A stretch of DNA of 13,546 nucleotides, from the NCBI GenBank assembly GCA_905202255.1, contig CAJKRH010000043.1, positions 1 to 13,546 of the forward strand. Direction: 5' to 3'. The stretch is from an uncultured Ruminococcus sp. GTDB taxonomy: Bacteria; Bacillota; Clostridia; Oscillospirales; CAG-272. Below the pieces are notes generated by a model that saw only the letters and a list, made by a program, of their open reading frames with translations, was not told where the DNA came from and did no database searches. Positions within the stretch are counted from its first letter, which is position 1. Each line of letters starts with the position of its first letter. Both the position numbers and the translations under genes were made by a program. Positions 1 to 5,687 of the stretch are shown here, one piece after another.

Positions 1-89
1 GCTTGAACTTCTTTCTCTTTTCTTCCTTTATTCAGTTTCTTATTACTTTTTTGTCAAAGAACAAGAGAGTAAATACTTTTAGGGAAAAA

Positions 90-165
90 GCACCTTTAGC
101 TCAGTTGGTAGAGCAACTGACTCTTAATCAGTGGGTCCCGGGTTCGAATCCCTGAAGGTGCACCA
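90..165 (+). tRNA. tRNA-Lys (anticodon CTT)
   Basis: Reads AAG lysine codons. The cloverleaf folds by eye: a 7-bp acceptor stem (90-96 with 155-161), a D stem GCTC/GAGC (99-102 with 111-114), and a 5-bp anticodon stem ACTGA/TCAGT around the loop CTCTTAA, which places CTT at the anticodon. The TTCGAAT T loop is at 143-149. The discriminator A162 is followed by an encoded CCA at 163-165. One T-stem pair is broken: C139 faces T153, where many lysine tRNAs have A facing T. It is the first gene of a cluster, and a 5S rRNA gene starts only three bases after the CCA, so processing from a common transcript is expected. Confidence 0.96.
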
Positions 166-168
166 GAA

Positions 169-406
<238 letters not shown>

Positions 407-418
407 TCCTTTTTATAT

Positions 419-495
419 TCCTCTTTAGCTCAGTTGGTTAGAGCACCTGACTGTTAATCAGGGGGTCGTTAGTTCAAGTCTAACAAGGGGAGCCA
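419..495 (+). tRNA. tRNA-Asn (anticodon GTT)
   Basis: Reads AAC and AAT asparagine codons. The acceptor stem is TCCTCTT (419-425) with AAGGGGA (485-491), containing one T-G pair. The D stem is GCTC/GAGC, the anticodon stem CCTGA/TCAGG encloses loop CTGTTAA giving GTT, and the T stem GTTAG/CTAAC is fully paired around TTCAAGT. The discriminator is G492 and CCA is encoded at 493-495. It is the last gene of the stable-RNA cluster, with a terminator hairpin starting two bases after the CCA. Confidence 0.96.
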
Positions 496-497
496 TT

Positions 498-533
498 GCC
501 GACAGGTTTTACGCCTGTCGGCTTTTCTTTTTC
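498..533 (+). terminator. Intrinsic terminator of the tRNA/5S cluster
   Basis: A perfect 9-bp stem GCCGACAGG/CCTGTCGGC (498-506 with 514-522) encloses the 7-base loop TTTTACG and is followed by a T-rich run TTTTCTTTTT. This is a textbook Rho-independent terminator placed directly after tRNA-Asn, closing the lysine tRNA, 5S, 5S, asparagine tRNA transcript. Confidence 0.93.
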
Positions 534-582
534 TCTGCTTTTTTCAAACATGCTCTTTTATTTTTCGAGAAGTTTGCTATTC

Positions 583-611
583 TTGACAAAACTGATTGCA
601 TATGGTAAAAT
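583..611 (+). promoter_or_regulatory. Sigma-A type promoter of purA
   Basis: A perfect -35 box TTGACA (583-588) lies 17 bases from a -10 box TAAAAT (606-611), predicting transcription from about 618 and a leader of about 77 nt before the purA start. No purine riboswitch fold and no obvious PurR box is visible in the leader. Confidence 0.85.
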
Positions 612-694
612 TAACTGTAAAAATAAAGATTTGGCATTGGACTTTTTTACATTCAGAAATATTTTTCAATTATGATTTTTAGGAGGAGCAAAAA

Positions 695-1969
695 ATGTCT
701 GTAACAATTATTGTTGGCGCCCAGTGCGGTGATGAGGGAAAGGGAAAAATCGTAGATTTTGTTTCACAGCAAAATGATTTGATAATTCGTTATCAAGGCG
801 GTGATAATGCCGGTCATACTGTTGTAAACGAATACGGAACTTTCAAGCTGCATTTGATTCCATGCGGTATATTCAATCCGCATGCAACATCACTAATCGG
901 TACAGGACTTGTTGTAAATCCGGATGTACTTAAAAATGAGATTGATCAGGTTAAATCTGCAGGGCTTGATACGAGCAGATTATTTATCTCTGACAGAGCT
1001 CATGTTTTAATGCCGTATCATGTAGATATGGATGTCGCAAAGGAATCGGCTTCGAGCGATAAAATAGGCACGACAAAGAGAGGTATCGGTCCTGCATATT
1101 CGGGAAAGGCGAACAGAAACAATATTCGTTTCGGCGACCTTGGTAATGCGGAATATCTGCGTAAACATTTTACCGATATTCTGCCGGAAATAAACGAATT
1201 TTTGAGATACTATTCAAAAAAGACATATACTGTTGATGAACTCTGTGAGCTTTGTGATCAATGGCACCAACTTTATAAAGACAAAATAGTCGATGCGCTT
1301 TATTTGGTTCATAAATTCTTGGATGAAGGCAGAAATATTCTGTTTGAGGGACAATTGGGTGTTATGAAAGATATTGACCTTGGTACATATCCCTTTGTGA
1401 CATCTTCTAATCCGCTGGCAGCATATGCGCCGGTCAGTGCAGGAATACCTATAAAGAAAGTCAACAAAATAATAGGCGTAGCAAAAGCATTTTCAAGTCA
1501 GGTCGGAGCAGGTCCGTTCCCGACAGAAACATACGATTCTACATTTGATGTACTTCGCGGAAGCGGGAAAAATGTAGATGATGAATTCGGCGCACGGACA
1601 GGACGCGCGAGAAGACTGGGATGGCTTGATATTCCGGTAATAAGATTTGCAAATATGATAAACGGATTTGATGAGCTTGCCATATGTAAGCTGGACAAGC
1701 TTGATTCGTTGGATGAAATAAAGATTTGTACAGGTTACAAGTATAGAGATACTGTTATTGATGTATTTACATCGACAGATATATTGAAAGATGTACAGCC
1801 GATATACACGACGCTGCCCGGGTGGAATTCTTCAACGGCAGGTATCACAAAATATGAGGAGCTTCCTGCAAATGCCCGTAAATATATTGAATTTATTGAG
1901 CAATCAACAGGCGTTGCGGTGAAATATATCGGAACAGGTCCGTCGCGCAATGATTTGATTTGCAGATGA
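695..1969 (+). CDS. purA: Adenylosuccinate synthetase
   Basis: Joins IMP and aspartate, with GTP hydrolysis, to adenylosuccinate, the first committed step from IMP to AMP; cytoplasmic. The 424 residues match family length. GDEGKGK is at 12-18 with the catalytic Asp13, and NAGH at 38-41 supplies the catalytic His41. GTTKRGIGPAY (IMP loop), the Arg equivalent to E. coli Arg143, GAGPFPTE, the aspartate loop GARTGRARR and the guanine-binding KLD are all present. The start is fixed by AGGAGGA at 681-687. Three positions are odd: Cys11 replaces the usual Trp, EGQLG (218-222) puts Leu221 where E. coli has Gln224, and Arg replaces the first Thr of the aspartate loop. I recall a similar QLG motif in other clostridial PurA proteins, so this may be a clade feature. 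It stands alone between two terminators, and its codons are AT-richer than those of the minus-strand genes. Confidence 0.96.
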   Translation: MSVTIIVGAQCGDEGKGKIVDFVSQQNDLIIRYQGGDNAGHTVVNEYGTFKLHLIPCGIFNPHATSLIGTGLVVNPDVLKNEIDQVKSAGLDTSRLFISDRAHVLMPYHVDMDVAKESASSDKIGTTKRGIGPAYSGKANRNNIRFGDLGNAEYLRKHFTDILPEINEFLRYYSKKTYTVDELCELCDQWHQLYKDKIVDALYLVHKFLDEGRNILFEGQLGVMKDIDLGTYPFVTSSNPLAAYAPVSAGIPIKKVNKIIGVAKAFSSQVGAGPFPTETYDSTFDVLRGSGKNVDDEFGARTGRARRLGWLDIPVIRFANMINGFDELAICKLDKLDSLDEIKICTGYKYRDTVIDVFTSTDILKDVQPIYTTLPGWNSSTAGITKYEELPANARKYIEFIEQSTGVAVKYIGTGPSRNDLICR

Positions 1970-2098
1970 AGTATATTATCTGTGATTACGAAATGACAAA
2001 GCACTGCAAATCTGCATAAGCTTGCCGATATCGATATTGTTGAGACGCATAGACACATTATCAGTAGCTATATTGACAGCGGTTATAATTGCAAATAA
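1966..2098 (+). other. Possible short coupled ORF or gene remnant after purA
   Basis: An ATG at 1966 overlaps the purA stop as ATGA, a typical coupling arrangement, but the frame closes after 17 codons at 2017-2019. The frame one base back (the purA frame) then stays open from 1997 to a TAA at 2096-2098, giving a mixed, protein-like peptide containing DIDIVETHRHIISSYIDSG. This could be a small gene broken by a frameshift, or chance. No family was recognised, and I do not claim a product. The rest of 1970-2243 holds only the terminator described separately. Confidence 0.2.
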
Positions 2099-2148
2099 TG
2101 ATTTAAAAACACTTCCCTAAGAACGAAATTTAGTCCGAATGGCAAATT

Positions 2149-2185
2149 AAAACCCTTGAAAACATTGCGTTTTCAAGGGTTTTTC
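2149..2185 (+). terminator. Intrinsic terminator downstream of purA
   Basis: AACCCTTGAAAAC (2151-2163) pairs perfectly with GTTTTCAAGGGTT (2169-2181) around the 5-base loop ATTGC, followed by a further T run. It lies about 180 bases after the purA stop, so the purA transcript includes the gene-poor 3' region. The A tract on the 5' side is short, but some bidirectional activity is possible. Confidence 0.9.
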
Positions 2186-2243
2186 TTGCGCTTTGTCTAT
2201 TTTACCAAAAAATGTACACAATACTCAATAATACATAGTGCAC

Positions 2244-2272
2244 TTGACAAATACAATTATTTGTGCTAAAAT
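2244..2272 (+). promoter_or_regulatory. Sigma-A type promoter of the two-gene membrane cassette
   Basis: TTGACA (2244-2249), a 17-base spacer, then TAAAAT (2267-2272): the same hexamers and spacing as the purA promoter. Transcription should begin near 2279, leaving about 20 bases before the ATG at 2299. The palindrome GTGCAC (2238-2243) abuts the -35 box; no operator function can be shown. This promoter rules out the upstream GTG at 2263 as a start, because that codon lies inside the promoter. Confidence 0.85.
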
Positions 2273-2298
2273 ATAGAAAAAAAGAAGAGGAGTTTTAC

Positions 2299-2895
2299 AT
2301 GTTGGCAATACCGGATGAAATAAAGAAAGCAATTCGGCAAAAAAAGGTGCGGAGGGTAGTTCTTTTTCTGGTTACGGTGCTTCTGATGGTGGTTGTAATC
2401 ATAATGTTTGAAAAGAGCGCAAGTTCTTTTTCCGAGAATCTTACCGCATTTAAGTCTGTGCTTTATCCCGTGCTTCTGATTTCATCTGTTTTTATCTCAA
2501 AAGTTTATCGTATCTTTACCGACACCGATTATTGCGGCGTGGTAAAGAAAGTGAAAGTGAAAACGGTAACAGATAACAAATCTGCCGCCAAGCCGACCAA
2601 GGAACAGATGTACAGAAAAAATGTAATATACCTTACAATCGAGGATGAAGCGGGAAAAACATTCCGAAAAAAGGCAGCCGAAACTCCGATCACTCCGAAG
2701 TCGGATTCAGAGGCATACAATGTAGGAGATACAGTTTTGCATCTGCATGGCACCGGCATTGCTGTTGTACTCCCTACCGCGGCAGACACGCGTTGCCACT
2801 GTGCTATGTGCGGCGGCTCAAATGACAAAATGAGCGATATTTGCGAACATTGCGGATTCCCGCTGATTAAATCAATAGGAGGATTGCAAAAATGA
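2299..2895 (+). CDS. Hypothetical membrane protein with C-terminal zinc ribbon
   Basis: I do not recognise the family. The 198-residue product has a basic N-terminus, two predicted membrane helices at about 20-37 and 51-67, then a soluble, probably beta-rich middle (about 75-160) with many Lys, Val and Thr. A four-cysteine zinc ribbon at the C-terminus has Cys168, Cys171, Cys182 and Cys185 in a CxxC-x10-CxxC spacing, with Cys166 just before it. Short connecting residues between the helices suggest both ends face the cytoplasm (inference). The ATG at 2299 is chosen because GAGGAG (2287-2292) lies six bases upstream and the promoter excludes an earlier start. Its stop overlaps the start of the next gene as ATGA, so the two are co-transcribed and probably translationally coupled. 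The zinc ribbon suggests a structural or interaction role; no catalytic motif was seen. Confidence 0.85.
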   Translation: MLAIPDEIKKAIRQKKVRRVVLFLVTVLLMVVVIIMFEKSASSFSENLTAFKSVLYPVLLISSVFISKVYRIFTDTDYCGVVKKVKVKTVTDNKSAAKPTKEQMYRKNVIYLTIEDEAGKTFRKKAAETPITPKSDSEAYNVGDTVLHLHGTGIAVVLPTAADTRCHCAMCGGSNDKMSDICEHCGFPLIKSIGGLQK

Positions 2896-3482
2896 AAGGC
2901 AAGAACATAGTCGAGAAGTATTTTCATCAGAAGGATTTTTCCATAGCAGAAATTATTGTGCTGATTTTAGCTGTAGCTTCGGCAATCGTGGCGATATTCA
3001 TTCAGGGAGGAGGTCCTATAGGGCTGCCTGCATTGCTTGTCTGCATTTGTGCTTTCAGCATTATTCATTCCAAAAAGATAAAAGATGATGAAATCGAGCA
3101 GATAATCAAAAAAATAAAAGAGGATAATCAGATACCGGATTCCGACTACACAATTGAGGGATATGAACTGAAAAACACAGCAGTCAGAAAAAGAAAAGAC
3201 GGAAAGCTGATTTCTCCGGATTATTACATCACCGAGATAAGAACTTCTACCGACGGCAGCATGATTTTTAATGTCTATGCCATAAATCTTATCGACTCTT
3301 CTGTGGAAATGACTTCTCATAGCGTAAGCGGCAACGGCAAGGTGACTCTGGTCGAGGAGACTGTAAAGACGAGCAAAGGACCTGCCAAAATGTCATATCT
3401 CAGGCTTGACGAGAGCTGCACTATACCCGTTACGCTTAATGACTATAAATCATCGCAACTAATCGAAAGCATCTGCAACTGA
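2892..3482 (+). CDS. Hypothetical membrane protein, second gene of the cassette
   Basis: I do not recognise the family. The 196-residue product starts with a short basic, amphipathic segment, then two predicted membrane helices (about 18-37 and 43-59) joined by a Gly-rich turn (QGGGPIG). A charged Lys/Glu/Asp helix (about 60-80) leads to a soluble C-terminal domain of about 115 residues with alternating polar and hydrophobic stretches, probably beta-rich. The start is supported by AGGAGG at 2877-2882, nine bases upstream inside the preceding gene, and by the 4-base overlap with that gene's stop. Both cassette proteins share the plan of two N-terminal helices plus a soluble tail, so they may form a membrane complex (inference). 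A terminator follows directly. Confidence 0.83.
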   Translation: MKGKNIVEKYFHQKDFSIAEIIVLILAVASAIVAIFIQGGGPIGLPALLVCICAFSIIHSKKIKDDEIEQIIKKIKEDNQIPDSDYTIEGYELKNTAVRKRKDGKLISPDYYITEIRTSTDGSMIFNVYAINLIDSSVEMTSHSVSGNGKVTLVEETVKTSKGPAKMSYLRLDESCTIPVTLNDYKSSQLIESICN

Positions 3483-3494
3483 TATAAGTGCAAT

Positions 3495-3522
3495 AAAAAC
3501 CCGAGGCGGCGCCTCGGGTTTT
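3495..3522. terminator. Bidirectional intrinsic terminator between convergent genes
   Basis: CCCGAGGC (3500-3507) and GCCTCGGG (3511-3518) form a perfect GC-rich 8-bp stem around a 3-base loop. AAAAA lies on the left and TTTT on the right, so a U-rich tail follows the hairpin in either direction. It sits 12 bases after the plus-strand membrane cassette and 18 bases after the end of the minus-strand ftsH, and can serve both. Confidence 0.9.
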
Positions 3523-3540
3523 GTATTTTATCATATCGCA

Positions 3541-5559
3541 TTACTGCCCGTTGAAAAACGGGTTGTCGGGAAATTCGCTCTTTTTCTGCTTTGCTTCTTC
3601 CTCGCGGCGCAGGCGCTCTTCCTCATCGCGACGGCGGGCTTCTGCTTCCGCCTCTTCGCGCTTCTTGTTTTCCTCTTCGCTTCTGCGCTGTTTTTCTTCC
3701 GTGAGCTTGAGAATTTCTTCTTCGGAAGCGTTCTCATCCATATATGCTTTAAACTGAACATCATCCATCATTTCATGCTTTACAAGGAATTCGGCGATGA
3801 AATCAAGGCGCTCTCTGTTTTCGGAGAGGATACGCTTTGCATTTGCATAAGCCTCGTCGATAATTCTCTTGACCTCGCGGTCGATGATTGCCGCTGTTTC
3901 ATCGGAATAATCGCGCTCCGCACTGAAATCTCTGCCGAGAAATACCTCATCGCTTGAGTTATCGGAACCGAAATGAACATTGCCTATCACATCGCTCATG
4001 CCGAGCTTGGTGACCATTTTTCTTGCCGTCTGTGTGGCGCGGAGAATATCATTTGAGGCACCGCCGGAAATATCGGCAAATACCAATTCTTCCGCCGCTC
4101 TGCCGCCGAGAAGCATGGTTATCTGCTCTTTCAGCTCATTCTTATAAACGCTGAACTTATCCTCTTCGGGAACATTGAGCGTATATCCGAGAGCATTGCC
4201 GCTCGGGATAATGGATATCTGACGGACAGGGTCCTGCGTGGGCAGGATATGAGCAAGGATAGCATGACCTGCCTCGTGGTAAGCTGTCTTGCGCTTTTCC
4301 TCGGGTTTCATCTTCAGATTCTTCTTCTGTGTACCTGTCGTAATCTTGAGATAAGCCTCGCTTATATCGTTCATACCGATGAGCGCTTTAGATTTTCTTG
4401 CCGCCAGCAGTGCCGCTTCATTGAGCAGGTTTGCAAGGTCGGCACCTGTGAAGCCTACCGTGAGCTGTGCTACCTTAGCAAGGTCTACTTCCTTTTCAAA
4501 GGGTTTGTTTCTTGCATGAACCTTGAGTATTTCCTCTCTGCCGCGGATATCGGGATATCCGACTGTTATCTGCCTGTCAAAACGACCGGGACGGAGCAGT
4601 GCGGGGTCGAGTATATCGGGGCGGTTTGTCGCCGCCATTACGATGACGCCGCTGTGACCGCCGAAGCCGTCCATTTCGACGAGCAGCTGGTTGAGAGTCT
4701 GTTCCTTTTCGTCGTGACCGCCGCCGAGACCTGTACCGCGGCGTCTGCCGACTGCATCTATTTCATCTATGAAAACGATAGCCGCAGGTGCTTTTCTTGC
4801 CGTATCGAAAAGGTCGCGCACACGGGAAGCACCGACGCCGACATACATTTCCACAAAGTCGGAACCCGAGATGGAGAAGAAAGGCACGCCAGCTTCGCCT
4901 GCAACAGCCTTGGCAAGCAGGGTTTTACCCGTTCCGGGAGGGCCTACGAGAAGCACGCCGTGCGGAATCTTGGCACCCAGCTTCATAAACTTGCCCGGGT
5001 CGCGCAGGTATTCGACAACCTCGCGCAGTTCTTCCTTTTCTTCATCGGCGCCCGCCACATCGGAGAAATAAACGCGCGATTTTTCATCCACGCCGTATTT
5101 TGCCTTTGCCTTGCCGAAGGAATTTATCTTGCCGCCGCCGCTAACGCTTCTTGACATAAGGACGAATATGACTATCATCGCTATTATGAGGAGTGCTGTC
5201 GGCAGGAAAGAGAGGAAAATCGACATTCCCTCATCGCGCGGCTCCTGAATTTCATATTTTTTCAGCGCGCGTTCTTCCTCGGGCAGAGCCTCCTGTTCGC
5301 GCAGATAAGCGTCTATCTGCTCAAAGAAGAGTCCCGCATCGCGAAGCCGCTTTGTATAGGTTCCGCTTTCGGTCTTTATGCGCAGTTCGTTTTTATTTGT
5401 CAGCGTAAATTCGGAAACCTCGCCGCTCGTTATTTTTTCGAGAATCTCACTGTATGTCAGATTTTCAGCCTCTTTGCCGCCCGACATCCACATCACGGTA
5501 AATATGATTGCGAATATCAGAACCGCATAGAGGATAATAGCCTTGACATTTATTTTCAT
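3541..5559 (-). CDS. ftsH: ATP-dependent zinc metalloprotease FtsH
   Basis: Membrane-anchored AAA+ protease that unfolds and degrades membrane and short-lived cytoplasmic proteins; it works as a hexamer. Order along the 672 residues: a membrane helix (about 8-25), a short extracytoplasmic domain (about 26-110), a second helix (about 112-136), Walker A GPPGTGKT (206-213), Walker B VFIDEID (262-268), second region of homology with the arginine fingers (310-329), zinc site HEAGH (428-432) and a probable third ligand Asp504 in SGGASND. Residues 620-660 are an unusually long Glu/Arg/Lys/Ala helix, followed by SEFPDNPFFNGQ; many FtsH proteins end sooner. The start is supported by GGAGGT at 5565-5570, five bases upstream. 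It is last in the minus-strand block, 128 bases after the glycosidase gene, and may have its own promoter. It ends at the shared bidirectional terminator. Confidence 0.97.
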   Translation of the reverse strand: MKINVKAIILYAVLIFAIIFTVMWMSGGKEAENLTYSEILEKITSGEVSEFTLTNKNELRIKTESGTYTKRLRDAGLFFEQIDAYLREQEALPEEERALKKYEIQEPRDEGMSIFLSFLPTALLIIAMIVIFVLMSRSVSGGGKINSFGKAKAKYGVDEKSRVYFSDVAGADEEKEELREVVEYLRDPGKFMKLGAKIPHGVLLVGPPGTGKTLLAKAVAGEAGVPFFSISGSDFVEMYVGVGASRVRDLFDTARKAPAAIVFIDEIDAVGRRRGTGLGGGHDEKEQTLNQLLVEMDGFGGHSGVIVMAATNRPDILDPALLRPGRFDRQITVGYPDIRGREEILKVHARNKPFEKEVDLAKVAQLTVGFTGADLANLLNEAALLAARKSKALIGMNDISEAYLKITTGTQKKNLKMKPEEKRKTAYHEAGHAILAHILPTQDPVRQISIIPSGNALGYTLNVPEEDKFSVYKNELKEQITMLLGGRAAEELVFADISGGASNDILRATQTARKMVTKLGMSDVIGNVHFGSDNSSDEVFLGRDFSAERDYSDETAAIIDREVKRIIDEAYANAKRILSENRERLDFIAEFLVKHEMMDDVQFKAYMDENASEEEILKLTEEKQRRSEEENKKREEAEAEARRRDEEERLRREEEAKQKKSEFPDNPFFNGQ

Positions 5560-5621
5560 CTGTTACCTCCGCAAAGCAGTTACTTGTATTAGTTTTTCGC
5601 CTGTGTCTTAAACTATCTTAT

Positions 5622-5630
5622 ATAATATCA
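5622..5630 (-). promoter_or_regulatory. Possible extended -10 promoter of ftsH
   Basis: In the AT-rich 128-base spacer upstream of ftsH, the minus strand reads TGATATTAT, an extended -10 element with TATTAT at 5622-5627, about 60 bases before the ftsH start. No acceptable -35 box lies at the right distance, so the call is weak. Two direct copies of GTTTACA (5658-5664 and 5681-5687 on the minus strand) lie upstream, 23 bases apart, and could be protein-binding sites or chance. Confidence 0.3.
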
Positions 5631-5687
5631 GATATTTTCGGAAAAGTATTGATATTTTGTAAACATTTCTGATAATTTTATGTAAAC

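Noticed and set aside
51..64. TGTTCTTTGACAA on the minus strand, resembling an rRNA antitermination boxA
   Set aside because: It points away from the RNA genes, so a boxA role for this cluster is unlikely.
51..79. TTGTCA-17-TACTTT as a promoter for the tRNA/5S cluster
   Set aside because: The -10 box is poor, and stable-RNA promoters are usually near consensus; the real promoter may lie upstream of the window.
618..694. Purine riboswitch or PurR box in the purA leader
   Set aside because: The leader is short and AT-rich with no conserved riboswitch core or clear CGAA-containing PurR site.
2263..2298. GTG start 36 bases upstream for the first membrane-cassette gene
   Set aside because: It lies inside the TTGACA/TAAAAT promoter and has no ribosome site; the ATG at 2299 has GAGGAG at proper distance.
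3521..3764. Ser/Arg-rich plus-strand frame and Lys/Arg-rich alternative minus-strand frame near the 3' end of ftsH
   Set aside because: Both are by-products of the repetitive Glu/Arg/Lys codons of the FtsH tail read in other frames.
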